Of a stretch of DNA of 64,000 nucleotides, positions 40,754 through 49,927 are shown piece by piece. The notes beneath the pieces were generated by a model. The model was not told the origin of the DNA. It saw only the letters and a list, made by a program, of their open reading frames with translations, and made no database searches. Every line of letters starts with the position of its first letter. The first letter of the stretch is position 1. Made by a program: the position numbers and the translations under genes. Source of the DNA: Tissierella sp. (GTDB taxonomy: Bacteria > Bacillota > Clostridia > Tissierellales > Tissierellaceae); contig JAAYGX010000124.1 in the NCBI GenBank assembly GCA_012735585.1, forward strand, positions 1 through 64,000, read 5' to 3'.

Positions 40754-41887
40754 ATGAAATTTTTATTGGCACCAGATTCTTTTAAAGAGAGTTTAAGTGC
40801 AAAAGATGCAGCTGATGCTATGGAAAAAGGACTTAAAAAAGCATTTCCTGATGCAAAATATATTAAAATTCCTATGGCTGACGGAGGAGAAGGTACAACA
40901 CAATCATTAGTGGATGCTACTAAGGGAAAGATGTATTACCCAGAAGTGTTGGATCCTTTAGGTAAAAAAGTAAAAGCCAAACTTGGGATATTAGGTAATG
41001 GAGACATAGCTGTAATTGAAATGGCAAGTGCAAGCGGTCTTGAATTAATTGATAAAAAAGAAAGAAATCCTTTATTAACAACTACCTTTGGCACAGGTGA
41101 ATTAATAAAAGCAGCCCTAGATAAAAATGTAAGCACTATAATTATTGGTATAGGTGGAAGTGCAACCAATGATGGTGGTGCGGGAATGATTCAGGCTTTA
41201 GGTGGTAAATTACTTGATAAAAATGGTGAACAAATCGGATTTGGTGGTGGGACCTTAAAAGATTTAGTTAGAATAGATTTATCAGAGCTTGATCCAAGGA
41301 TAAACGAGATTAAGATTGAAGTCGCCTGTGATGTAAACAATCCTCTGACAGGCAAATTAGGTGCATCCCATATATTTGGACCACAAAAAGGTGCTACACC
41401 AGAGATGATACTTCAGTTAGATGAATATTTGGGACATTATGCTGATATAATCAGGAATGATTTGAACAAAGATATTGATCAAATACCGGGAGCGGGAGCA
41501 GCTGGTGGACTAGGTGCTGGACTTATGGCCTTTTTGAATGGAGAACTTTCTCCAGGGATAGATATAGTTATTAGATATACGGATATAGAAAATCAAATGG
41601 ATGGCGTAGATTTTGTAATTACAGGAGAAGGAAGTATCGATAGTCAAACAAGGTTCGGTAAAACTCCATATGGTGTTGCAAAGGTAGCTAAGAAATTTGA
41701 TATACCTGTAATTGCTATAGCTGGAAGAGTTGGTGAAGATATAGATATACTATATGACTATGGATTTGATGCCTTCTTTAGTATAATCCAAGGTGTATGT
41801 GATTTGGATGAAGCCTTAGAAAATGGTGCAGTAAATATTGAAAAAACATGTGAAAATATAGGTAGATTAATTAAAACCTCGCGGTAA
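40754..41887 (+). CDS. glycerate kinase (GarK/GlxK family)
   Basis: A 377-residue glycerate kinase that makes 2-phosphoglycerate from D-glycerate and ATP. The N-terminal LAPDSFKESLSAKDAADAMEKG, the phosphate loop region IPMADGGEGT, GIGGSATNDGGAGMIQALG, and GAGAAGGLGAGLMAF, ITGEGSIDSQTRFGKTP define the family. It closes the sigma-54 operon; the terminator overlaps its stop codon. Its presence implies that glycerate is a pathway product or a second substrate, yet no aldolase or tartronate reductase that would make glycerate is present here. Confidence 0.94.
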   Translation: MKFLLAPDSFKESLSAKDAADAMEKGLKKAFPDAKYIKIPMADGGEGTTQSLVDATKGKMYYPEVLDPLGKKVKAKLGILGNGDIAVIEMASASGLELIDKKERNPLLTTTFGTGELIKAALDKNVSTIIIGIGGSATNDGGAGMIQALGGKLLDKNGEQIGFGGGTLKDLVRIDLSELDPRINEIKIEVACDVNNPLTGKLGASHIFGPQKGATPEMILQLDEYLGHYADIIRNDLNKDIDQIPGAGAAGGLGAGLMAFLNGELSPGIDIVIRYTDIENQMDGVDFVITGEGSIDSQTRFGKTPYGVAKVAKKFDIPVIAIAGRVGEDIDILYDYGFDAFFSIIQGVCDLDEALENGAVNIEKTCENIGRLIKTSR

Positions 41888-41903
41888 TCAGTGAGGTTTT
41901 TTT
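41873..41903 (+). terminator. terminator of the sugar-acid operon
   Basis: AAAACCTC (41873-41880) pairs with GAGGTTTT (41893-41900) across a 12-base loop that contains the stop codon, followed by more T. Confidence 0.85.
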
Positions 41904-41923
41904 GTTACCATTTTTTAATAGCA

Positions 41924-41962
41924 TGATATTTTATGCATTATGCATGATACATTATGTATCAT
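41924..41962. promoter_or_regulatory. pair of palindromes upstream of the first chemoreceptor promoter
   Basis: ATGCAT-T-ATGCAT (41933-41945) runs into ATGATACAT-T-ATGTATCAT (41944-41962), a perfect 19-bp palindrome. They end four bases before the -35 element of the sigma-28 promoter, so a regulator bound here could block or aid that promoter. Confidence 0.55.
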
Positions 41963-41965
41963 ATC

Positions 41966-41992
41966 TTAATAGTTTATAAGAAATGTCGATAT
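41966..41992 (+). promoter_or_regulatory. sigma-28-type promoter of chemoreceptor 1
   Basis: TTAA (41966-41969), exactly 15 bases, then GTCGATAT (41985-41992). This is close to the flagellar sigma-28/SigD consensus TAAA-N15-GCCGATAT. The second receptor gene has the same arrangement. Confidence 0.75.
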
Positions 41993-42028
41993 ATAATCTA
42001 ATAAGAATAAGAGAGGATGATGATGGTT

Positions 42029-44029
42029 ATGAAATTAAGAAACAAATTGATTTTATTTACAATATTAATTTGTATAATTAGTATAGCAGTAATTTCCACT
42101 GTGAATTACTTTATATCAATTAAAGGCTTTGAAAAAGAAGTAGATAAAAATGTCCAATTAGAAGCAAATAATATCGCCAAGGATATAGATAAGTGGATTG
42201 CTGTACAAAAAAATACAATTGATGAACTTATGGAAAACCTAATTATACTTGATAACTTTGAGTACGATTTTGCTTTTGGGCTTTTAAATCAAGGAATTGC
42301 AAGAAATCCAGAAAATGAATACTATATTGGATTTGCTGATAAGACTCTAATCTCCGGAAGTGGATGGATTCCTGATGAATCATATGATCTTACAACAAGA
42401 GAATGGTATCAGGGAGCTATGGCAACCAATGATTTTTATATTTCTGAGCCTTATGTTGATCCAATGTCAGAAAAAGTTGTTATATCAATTTCTAAACAAT
42501 TTAAGACCCTAGATGGTAGACAAGCTGTTATATGTAGTGATATACAGATCGATTTTCTCGTAGATTTAGTTTCCAATTCAGACGTTGGAGAAAATTCTTA
42601 TGCTTTTTTAATAGATAATAATGGAAGTATAATTACTCATATAAATGATGACTTTAAACCAAGTGCAGATAGAATTATAAATGTTAGGGAAATATTAGAT
42701 GGCAGAATTGATAACATTACAAATTCCAGCACATTGGAAGTAAATGAAAGAAAAATAGATGATTATGATGGAGAAAATAGACATTTCTATACAGCTGATA
42801 TACTTGAATCAAATTGGAAAGTTGGAGTTGCCATTAGTGAGGAGTATGCCCTAGGTTCTATAGAGAATGCTATTAATTTTACTTTGATAGCAACTTTTGC
42901 TGTTTTAATAATATCTGGGTTGATATCCCTTTATATTGCAAACTCAATAACAAAACCTATTGTAGAATCAGCTGAAGTGGCTTCAAAGATTGGTAACTTA
43001 GATCTAACTCATAAATTTAAAGAAGAAGAGTTAAATAGAAGTGATGAGGTTGGTCAAATATTTAGATCCTATCAAGATATCATCACTAAGCTTAAGGTGT
43101 TTATGGGAAGTATGGAAGAATCAATCTCAACCAATGGCATAATATTTAACCAAACTAAAGAAAATTTACAATACTTATTAAGCCAAGCTGAAGATACATC
43201 TGCATCCACAGAAGAATTGTCTGCTGGTATGGAAGAGACTGCTGCTTCTGTCCTTTCCCTAGAAGAATCTTCAACTGGAGTAAATACAGCTATATCTGAT
43301 TTTGCTGAAAAAGTTGAAAAAGGTGCTATAACATCAAATGAAATAAGTACAAAAGCCGATTCCTTAAGTAAACAATTCAATGAAGCGAAAGATTACACGC
43401 TAGATATGTACTCATCTACAAAAGAGGAGATTAATCAGGCAATAATTTCAGCAAAAGAAGTTGAAAAGATTAACGTATTATCAAATGCTATTCTTGATAT
43501 TACAGAACAGACTAATCTTTTATCTTTAAATGCTGCAATAGAAGCAGCAAGGGCTGGTGAAGCAGGCAAAGGATTTGCAGTAGTTGCTGAAGAAATCAGA
43601 AAGTTAGCTGAAAACTCAAATTCAACTGTAGGTGAAATACAAGTAGTAACCCAAGGGGTAACAAAAGTAGTAGATCAATTGGTATCTAATACCAATCAAT
43701 TAGTTGAGTTTTTAGAAGACAGAGTTATAAAGGATTATGAAATGATGGTTGATGCTGTTGGGCAATACAAAGATGATGGATCCTCATTAAACGATATAAT
43801 ATCTGATCTGTCAGCTACAACTGAAGAGCTAGCAGCAACCATAAGCCAAATGTCTACATCTATGAGTGATATCTCAATTACAGTTGACGAAGCTACTATA
43901 ACAACCACAAACATTGCAGAAAAGAATATGAACATTGTGGAAACCATAAATAATATAAACAATATCATGGATAAAAATACTGGGGCAGCAAACAAGCTAC
44001 AGGAAATTGCATCTCAGGTTAAACTATAA
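42029..44029 (+). CDS. methyl-accepting chemotaxis protein with amino-acid-type dCache domain
   Basis: A 666-residue transmembrane receptor: membrane helix at about residues 8-28, extracytoplasmic dCache_1 domain (about 30-275), second helix (about 280-305), HAMP domain, and a long cytoplasmic coiled-coil with the conserved tip [20 protein letters not shown]. The sensor domain has YDLTTREWY and, farther on, EPYVD and SDIQID, matching the YxxxxRxWY...YxD...D pattern that binds amino acids. It is likely an amino-acid sensor signalling to CheA. Four in-frame ATGs (42017, 42020, 42023, 42029) follow GAGAGG; I take 42029 because its product aligns with the paralogue downstream. Confidence 0.9.
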   Translation: MKLRNKLILFTILICIISIAVISTVNYFISIKGFEKEVDKNVQLEANNIAKDIDKWIAVQKNTIDELMENLIILDNFEYDFAFGLLNQGIARNPENEYYIGFADKTLISGSGWIPDESYDLTTREWYQGAMATNDFYISEPYVDPMSEKVVISISKQFKTLDGRQAVICSDIQIDFLVDLVSNSDVGENSYAFLIDNNGSIITHINDDFKPSADRIINVREILDGRIDNITNSSTLEVNERKIDDYDGENRHFYTADILESNWKVGVAISEEYALGSIENAINFTLIATFAVLIISGLISLYIANSITKPIVESAEVASKIGNLDLTHKFKEEELNRSDEVGQIFRSYQDIITKLKVFMGSMEESISTNGIIFNQTKENLQYLLSQAEDTSASTEELSAGMEETAASVLSLEESSTGVNTAISDFAEKVEKGAITSNEISTKADSLSKQFNEAKDYTLDMYSSTKEEINQAIISAKEVEKINVLSNAILDITEQTNLLSLNAAIEAARAGEAGKGFAVVAEEIRKLAENSNSTVGEIQVVTQGVTKVVDQLVSNTNQLVEFLEDRVIKDYEMMVDAVGQYKDDGSSLNDIISDLSATTEELAATISQMSTSMSDISITVDEATITTTNIAEKNMNIVETINNINNIMDKNTGAANKLQEIASQVKL

Positions 44030-44043
44030 TATTACTATATTTA

Positions 44044-44082
44044 ATAAAGATCTCACAATATAAGTGGGATCTTTATATTTTT
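44044..44082 (+). terminator. terminator after chemoreceptor 1
   Basis: ATAAAGATCTCAC (44044-44056) and GTGGGATCTTTAT (44064-44076), then ATTTTT. Confidence 0.88.
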
Positions 44083-44117
44083 AGGGGTTAAGTTTATATT
44101 TTTCTATAATAGCATAC

Positions 44118-44144
44118 TTAATAATTGACACAAAGGGTCGATAA
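44118..44144 (+). promoter_or_regulatory. sigma-28-type promoter of chemoreceptor 2
   Basis: TTAA (44118-44121), 15 bases, GTCGATAA (44137-44144), the same layout as before the first receptor. Confidence 0.75.
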
Positions 44145-44178
44145 TTAAAGGTATGATTATTAGAAAGGATGACAGAAT

Positions 44179-46173
44179 GTGAAATTGAAAAACAAATTAA
44201 TTTTATTTACACTTTTAGTATCGATAATAAGTATTTCTGTAATATCAGGAATAAATTATATAATATCGATTCGAGGACTTGAAGATGAGGTGAATCAAAA
44301 TGTTCAGTTGAGAACGGATTCCATAGCAAGTGAAATTGATAAATGGATAGGTACGAAAAAGAATTTATTCTCAGAACTACTATATGGTATGCTTGAAACA
44401 AATAATTTTGAATATGAATATGCGGCTGATTTTTTACAAGCAGCAAATAATAGAAATCCTGGAAATACCTACTTTATGCCTTTTGAAGATGGTACCTTTA
44501 TAGAAGGGGGAAGATGGCTACCTCCATATGATGCAACTCAAACAGATTATTATAATGAAGCAATGGCAGCAGATGGTATTCACATAACAGAGCCATATTT
44601 AGACGGTAATACTGGTAACATGGTACTTTCCATAGTAGAATCTTTTGAAACTGCTGATGGCAGAGTTGGAGTTATGGGGTCCGATGTTCCTATAGACTAC
44701 ATCATAGACTTAACTTCTTCCGCTACTATAGCGGAGAATTCATATGCATTTTTAATTAGTAATGAAGGCAACATAGTATCACATCAAAACCCAGACTACC
44801 TTCCTACTGAAGAAGGGGCCACCAATGTTAAAGATATTTTAAATGGTGAATTACTAAACATTACTAGTTCATATGACATAGGTTTTGAAGATAGAAAGAT
44901 TACGGATTATGATGGAGAAAGTAGATTTTTCTATACACAAGATATTCCTGAGTCCAATTGGAAGATTGGTGTTGCGGTATCTGAAGAATATGCATTAGGA
45001 ACTGTAAATGCTGCAACAAGTTTTACGGCGATTGCAACGGCAATTGTATTAGCACTATCAGCACTAATATCACTTTTTATTTCCAATTCAATTACTAAAC
45101 CTATCATTGAATCTGTAGCTGTTGCTGAAAAAATAGGTGACCTTGACCTTACTCATCAATTTGAAGTGAATGAACTTGAAAGAAAAGATGAGATTGGTCA
45201 AATGTATAGATCCTATAAGGATATCAATGATAAACTAAAGGTGTTTATGGAAGGCATGGAGCAATCCATTATTACAAACAATCAGATAGTTGAAGAAACT
45301 AAGGAAAATATCAATTACTTAGTAAATCAAGCTGAAGACACATCTGCATCAACTGAGGAATTATCAGCTGGTATGGAAGAGACAGCTGCTTCTATACTAT
45401 CACTAGAAGAATCCTCTAGTAATGTGAACGTGGCTATATCAGACTTTGCAGAAAAAATGGAAAAAGGTGCTTCCACATCAAATGAAATCAGTACTAAAGC
45501 TGATGAGCTAAGTAAACAGTTCAATGATGCTAAGGATCATACACTAGATATATACTCAAATACAAAAGCGGAAATTGAACAGGCAATTATTTCTGCAAAA
45601 GAAGTTGAAAAGATCAATGTATTATCAAATGCTATTCTTAATATCACTGAACAAACAAATCTACTGTCACTAAATGCTGCAATAGAAGCTGCAAGGGCTG
45701 GAGAAGCTGGTAAAGGCTTCGCAGTTGTTGCGGAGGAAATAAGAAAACTAGCAGAAAATTCAAATTCTACTGTAGGTGAAATCCAAGTAGTTACTCAAGG
45801 AATAACCAAAGTTGTAGAGCAATTGGTAAGTAATACAACTCACTTAGTAGATTTTTTAGAGAATAGGGTTATAAAAGATTATGATATGATGGTTGATGCA
45901 GTTGGACAATATAAAGATGATGGATCTTCAATTAATGATATAATATCAGACTTATCAGCCACATCTGAAGAATTGTCAGCGACTATTAATCAAATGTCAG
46001 CATCAATGTCAGACATCTCCGTAACTGTAGAAGAATCAACGAATGCAACTACAAATATCGCAGAAAAGAATATGAATATTGTGGAAACAATAAATAATAT
46101 TAACAGAATCATGGATAGGAATAGTGAAGCTGCACATAAGTTGCAAGCACTTGTATCTCAAGTAAAGTTATAG
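44179..46173 (+). CDS. methyl-accepting chemotaxis protein, paralogue with altered ligand pocket
   Basis: A 664-residue paralogue of the preceding receptor, colinear throughout: helix, dCache_1 domain, helix, HAMP, signalling tip [20 protein letters not shown] and nearly identical cytoplasmic half. In the sensor the motif reads YDATQTDYY where the first receptor has YDLTTREWY, so the arginine and tryptophan that hold the amino-acid carboxylate are replaced by threonine and tyrosine, while EPYLD and SDVPID are kept. It should bind a different ligand or act with a partner. GTG start after AAAGGATGA; transcribed alone from its own promoter. Confidence 0.9.
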   Translation: MKLKNKLILFTLLVSIISISVISGINYIISIRGLEDEVNQNVQLRTDSIASEIDKWIGTKKNLFSELLYGMLETNNFEYEYAADFLQAANNRNPGNTYFMPFEDGTFIEGGRWLPPYDATQTDYYNEAMAADGIHITEPYLDGNTGNMVLSIVESFETADGRVGVMGSDVPIDYIIDLTSSATIAENSYAFLISNEGNIVSHQNPDYLPTEEGATNVKDILNGELLNITSSYDIGFEDRKITDYDGESRFFYTQDIPESNWKIGVAVSEEYALGTVNAATSFTAIATAIVLALSALISLFISNSITKPIIESVAVAEKIGDLDLTHQFEVNELERKDEIGQMYRSYKDINDKLKVFMEGMEQSIITNNQIVEETKENINYLVNQAEDTSASTEELSAGMEETAASILSLEESSSNVNVAISDFAEKMEKGASTSNEISTKADELSKQFNDAKDHTLDIYSNTKAEIEQAIISAKEVEKINVLSNAILNITEQTNLLSLNAAIEAARAGEAGKGFAVVAEEIRKLAENSNSTVGEIQVVTQGITKVVEQLVSNTTHLVDFLENRVIKDYDMMVDAVGQYKDDGSSINDIISDLSATSEELSATINQMSASMSDISVTVEESTNATTNIAEKNMNIVETINNINRIMDRNSEAAHKLQALVSQVKL

Positions 46174-46183
46174 AAATATAAGA

Positions 46184-46222
46184 AAGTCCCAACATTAATT
46201 AAAAATGTTGGGATTCTTTATT
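46184..46222 (+). terminator. terminator after chemoreceptor 2
   Basis: TCCCAACATT (46187-46196) pairs with AATGTTGGGA (46204-46213), followed by TTCTTTATTT. Confidence 0.85.
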
Positions 46223-46292
46223 TAATTGTATTTACTGATATAATTATTAATATATTTAATAGTTATTTATTACAAATTGCCATTATTTAAGT

Positions 46293-46321
46293 TTGTATCT
46301 ATATAAGTCATAAAGTATAAT
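46293..46321 (+). promoter_or_regulatory. probable promoter of the GH18 gene
   Basis: TTGTAT (46293-46298), 17-base spacer, TATAAT (46316-46321). Confidence 0.5.
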
Positions 46322-46352
46322 AATAATATAGAAAAAAATAGGGGGAAAAGGT

Positions 46353-48011
46353 GTGAAAAAAATATTTTTAGGCCTTTTAGTAATAATTGTTATTGCCGGG
46401 TTAATTGGTGGGGGAATTTACACTACAAAATATAAACCAAATGAAAAAGTTATTGGTTTTTCAGATGAAATATATTTGATGATTGAGGATGTACTAATAG
46501 AAAATGGTGAACCTGTAATCTTTCAAGATAGCAAAATATATTTTTCATATGACATAATAAAGACCTATTTTGATAAGGATATTTATTATGACCAGTCAGA
46601 AGAGACTCTTATTCTGACCAGTGTAGATAAGGTGAAAAGATACAAAATTGGTGAATATGAAGGTAGTATCAATTCCAAGATTTATTTAATAGATAATCCA
46701 GTTATATTATTGAATGATAGGATCTATGTTCCGATGGAATTATTTAAGGATGATTATGATATTACAATTGAGTTTTATCCGGATACAAATGCTGTAGTTG
46801 TAGATTATACAGATATGTATTATTTAAATGGAGAAGTAGTACTTCAAGGGGCTAGTCTAAGGACTGATCTTGATATAAAGTCACCGATGTTACTTTCTGA
46901 TATAGAAATTGGAACAAGTTTATATATCTACGGCGAATTCGAGCATTGGTATAAAGTTAGAACACTTGATGGTATTCCTGGATTTATTGAAAAGAGATAC
47001 TTAAAGGTCAATCATACTAAAGATATATATAAAACTGAATTATTGGATAAAGAACAATCAATTATATCTAATTCTGAAAAGATTAATTTAACATGGGACT
47101 ATACCTATAGAAAACTGGCAAATACAGATAATATTGTTCCCATAGAGGGGGTTAACATTATGTCGCCTACATGGTTCTCCATAACGGATTCAAGTGGTAC
47201 TATTTATGATAAGGGAAATAGGGACTATGTAAGAAAATATAGAGATTTAGGATACCAGATTTGGCCCTTAATCGACAACAACTTTGATCCTGATTTAACC
47301 CATGACCTACTGAAATCAAGTGCAAATAGAGAACAGATAATAAATAATATACTAGATGTTTATTTGGATTACGGTTTTCAAGGAATCAATATAGATTTTG
47401 AAAATATTCATTTAAAGGACAAGGATTTATTGACACAGTTTGTTAGGGAATTATATCCAATTTTTAAAGAAAATAATCTTATGGTATCCATGGCAGTTAC
47501 AACCATATCGACAAGTGAAAACTGGTCACTTAGCTATGATAGAGAAAGGCTTGCAGAGACAACAGATTATTTGATGCTTATGGCTTATGATCAACATTGG
47601 GCTGCAAGCCCTATAGCCGGCTCTGTAGCACAATACTCATGGGTTGAAAGAGGCATAAAAGGAGTGCTGAAGCAGATTCCCAATGAAAAACTAATTTTGT
47701 CTGTGCCTTACTATACCAGATTATGGATTGAAGAGGATGGAAAAGTATCCTCTCAGGCATTGTCTATGGAAGTTGCTAATAGATTTATAGATGAAAATAA
47801 TATTGATTTAATATGGGATAATGAATCTATGCAATATTATGGTGAATTAGAGAAAGAAAATAAACTATATAAGATTTGGCTTGAAGATAGTAATTCATTA
47901 GAATATAAGGCATCATTAATAAATAAATATGATTTAGCTGGAATAGCTAGTTGGAGAAAGGGCTTTGAGACAGAGGATGTTTGGACAGCAATACACAGTA
48001 TTGTAAATTGA
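46353..48011 (+). CDS. membrane-anchored GH18-family protein with copper-amine-oxidase-like and SH3 domains
   Basis: A 552-residue protein: N-terminal signal anchor (residues 4-24), a copper-amine-oxidase-N-like region (about 45-155), an SH3-type segment (about 170-225, LQGASLRTDLDIKSPML and IPGFIEKRYL), then a glycoside hydrolase family 18 barrel (about 245-550). The barrel has FQGINIDFENI, which keeps the DxE core of the chitinase motif, plus MLMAYDQHW and a C-terminal GIASWRKGFE. It resembles spore-lytic SleL/YaaH-type enzymes and other cell-wall glycosidases. Start GTG after AGGGGGAAAAGG. A role in spore or vegetative wall turnover is inferred. Confidence 0.88.
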   Translation: MKKIFLGLLVIIVIAGLIGGGIYTTKYKPNEKVIGFSDEIYLMIEDVLIENGEPVIFQDSKIYFSYDIIKTYFDKDIYYDQSEETLILTSVDKVKRYKIGEYEGSINSKIYLIDNPVILLNDRIYVPMELFKDDYDITIEFYPDTNAVVVDYTDMYYLNGEVVLQGASLRTDLDIKSPMLLSDIEIGTSLYIYGEFEHWYKVRTLDGIPGFIEKRYLKVNHTKDIYKTELLDKEQSIISNSEKINLTWDYTYRKLANTDNIVPIEGVNIMSPTWFSITDSSGTIYDKGNRDYVRKYRDLGYQIWPLIDNNFDPDLTHDLLKSSANREQIINNILDVYLDYGFQGINIDFENIHLKDKDLLTQFVRELYPIFKENNLMVSMAVTTISTSENWSLSYDRERLAETTDYLMLMAYDQHWAASPIAGSVAQYSWVERGIKGVLKQIPNEKLILSVPYYTRLWIEEDGKVSSQALSMEVANRFIDENNIDLIWDNESMQYYGELEKENKLYKIWLEDSNSLEYKASLINKYDLAGIASWRKGFETEDVWTAIHSIVN

Positions 48012-48136
48012 TTGTAAAACAACACAATTCATTGTAATAAAGTAGTAAAAACTATTGACTAAGAGAAATAATTATTATAAGATAAACAGGATGTTTATTG
48101 TAAATTTTTAAATAGATAATAAAGGAGTTGTTTTAA

Positions 48137-48772
48137 ATATTCGCAGATACTCATAAACTAATTGCTACAAATATTTATAACAATGTATTTGACATATAAG
48201 GCTTAAAACTAGATAAAGACAAGTTGTTATGGGGGTCAGTAGCCCCAGATGTATTACCAAGGTATAAGCTGGTTCGTCACTATAAAGATGAAAGTATGAA
48301 CTATATAGCTAAAGAGATAATGAAGTTAATCTTTGTAAGTAGATATATTAATTTTAAGAAAGTACATGACCCTATTGCTATAAAATTATTAAGTAAGCAA
48401 ATTGGAATTATATCTCATTATCTTTCTGATTATGTGTGCTATCCTCACGCAAACAGATGGACATTCTTTGGTTCAATGAAAAAACATATTAAATATGAGT
48501 CTAATTTAAATGATTTTGCTAGAACTCATGATTTTAAGAAAAATGTAGTTCAAGTAGAGGATATAGATATATATGATGGAAAATTTATTTCCTTAAAATC
48601 AAAGATTAAAGATTATATCGATGAGGTAGTTAGAGATTATAGTGAAAAAAATAGTTTTGCTAATGATCTAAACTTTGCACTATCACTGAACTTAAAAATG
48701 ACCTATTTCATATTAGACACTATTAGTGAATATTCTGAAGAACTTTACAGTCAGTTTGCTTTTGAGATTTAG
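48137..48772 (+). pseudogene. zinc-dependent phospholipase C family gene, start lost and in-frame stop
   Basis: Coding similarity begins at 48137, where ATA stands in place of a start codon behind a good AAAGGAG: the frame reads FADTHKLIATNIYNNVFDI, then TAA (48197-48199), then continues GLKLDKDKLLWGSVAPDVLPRYK to a normal stop at 48772. The part after the stop is open for 190 codons and keeps HYKDES, GIISHYLSDYVCYPH and further family segments, including histidines of the zinc site. The N-terminal THKLIA piece contains an expected metal histidine, so a protein begun at the internal TTG 48224 would lack it. Either a recent pseudogene or a sequence error at two places. Confidence 0.75.
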
Positions 48773-48799
48773 TCGTATCATTTATACTTGAATATATTT

Positions 48800-48835
48800 A
48801 AAGGATATATTGTAAATCAATATATCCTTTTCTAT
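48800..48835 (+). terminator. hairpin after the phospholipase-like gene
   Basis: AAAGGATATATT (48800-48811) and AATATATCCTTT (48819-48830) with T-rich tail. Confidence 0.85.
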
Positions 48836-48845
48836 TTTTCGTGGA

Positions 48846-48934
48846 CTAACTCAAGAAAGGATATTGAGTTGGTGCATAGGACCTACTCCCTAATCAAGTC
48901 CTGGGTAGTAAATAGAGGCTGTGGGTCAGATGCA
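48846..48934 (+). ncRNA. candidate structured RNA of unknown type
   Basis: This stretch is richer in G+C than its surroundings and folds well. Helix 1 is CTAACTCAA (48846-48854) with TTGAGTTGG (48864-48872). Helix 2 is TGCAT-AG-GACCTAC (48873-48886) with GTGGGTC-AG-ATGCA (48921-48934): 5 bp, a symmetric AG/AG internal loop, then 7 bp. Inner bases offer two competing pairings, TACTCCC with GGGTAGTA or AGGAC with GTCCT. I do not recognise the family. The gap 48773-49124 otherwise contains only the terminator and A/T-rich sequence. Confidence 0.35.
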
Positions 48935-49124
48935 AAGAATCAGCAAATAAATTTGAAAAAAATTGCCTTTGAATTATTAAATTATCTTAGGATTTTGAAT
49001 ATCATATTTTACTACTAAAATGATGAATTCTGTAGTATAATATTAAATAATGTCGGTATTAAATTGACATATTTTTGTTTTTGTAGCATAAAATACGACT
49101 AATTAGCATAAAGGAGGGGGAAGA

Positions 49125-49859
49125 GTGGCATTGTTAAATAGTGAGGCCAACGATATATATGATAGACTTAAATACAACTTTCTTTATAACAACGATATTA
49201 ACTGCATACATATCCTCCTAAACCTTTATGATTTGGAGAATAATATCAATAATATATTTCCTAATTATATATCTATAAATAATTTAAGGAAAAATATTTC
49301 TAAATTATTAATAGATAGAAGAGGAAACCACCTAATAGCTTATAATCTAGGGGAATTAATTCATGAAGATATAAATAGATTGGAGCTGTTTTTGTATCTT
49401 GAGGGCTATAAATTTGGGTTTTTAAACAATAAGTTTGTTAATAAGTTGGAAGATTTAACAATAAGGCATTATTCCATTGCAGATTTATATAGTATGAAAT
49501 ATTTATTTCATTTTAATGCTAAAGAAGAAGAGATTATTGAGTTTAAAAATAACTTATTTAATAATATTGAAGAAGAAGAAAAGATGTACAAAAGACTCTA
49601 CAATATAATAGTCAGATATGTTTCTAGTATTATACAACCTAAGATTTATTCTTTAAACAAGTATTTGGACAAGCAATTATCTATAGATATAGGAACAGAT
49701 GGACCAAATATAAAAGAAGATGAAACATTGCTTACATTAGATGAGCTTAAGACTATTTATGGTGAAGTACTAAGGATTATTTTAAAGGACTGCCAAAAAA
49801 TATACCAAAATGCCAGCTGGAATGGTCTTAATGACAGAGTTCTTAAAAGGTATCGATAA
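49125..49859 (+). CDS. hypothetical protein
   Basis: A 244-residue, largely helical, charged and Asn/Ile/Leu-rich cytoplasmic protein with no signal peptide, membrane segment or catalytic motif that I recognise. Segments such as RRGNHLIAYNLGELIHEDINRLELFLYLEGYKFG and the acidic EEEE run at about 140 are notable. GTG start after AAAGGAGGGGGAAG, an excellent ribosome site, and normal codon use support a real gene. It precedes the BofC-like gene and the ruvCAB cluster; a sporulation link is possible only by position. Confidence 0.75.
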   Translation: MALLNSEANDIYDRLKYNFLYNNDINCIHILLNLYDLENNINNIFPNYISINNLRKNISKLLIDRRGNHLIAYNLGELIHEDINRLELFLYLEGYKFGFLNNKFVNKLEDLTIRHYSIADLYSMKYLFHFNAKEEEIIEFKNNLFNNIEEEEKMYKRLYNIIVRYVSSIIQPKIYSLNKYLDKQLSIDIGTDGPNIKEDETLLTLDELKTIYGEVLRIILKDCQKIYQNASWNGLNDRVLKRYR

Positions 49860-49880
49860 GCCAAACTGTATAAAAAATGA

Positions 49881-49925
49881 TATAATGGAAATAATATCCC
49901 TCTAGATAGAAATCTGGAGGGATAT
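49881..49925 (+). promoter_or_regulatory. promoter followed by hairpin that buries the ribosome site of the BofC-like gene
   Basis: An extended -10 TGATATAAT ends at 49886. Seven bases later a 14-bp stem ATATCCCTCTAGAT (49894-49907), loop AGAA, ATCTGGAGGGATAT (49912-49925) with one G-T pair contains the Shine-Dalgarno GGAGGG in its right arm, three bases before the ATG. Confidence 0.7.
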
Positions 49926-49927
49926 TT

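Noticed and set aside
41924-41962. Integron- or attachment-type site from the overlapping palindromes
   Set aside because: No recombinase gene or repeated copy is nearby; location next to a promoter favours a regulator-binding site.
48788-49018. 76-codon open frame after the phospholipase-like gene
   Set aside because: Its first codons lie in the terminator hairpin, it has no ribosome site, and the residues resemble no protein; the DNA makes better sense as RNA structure.
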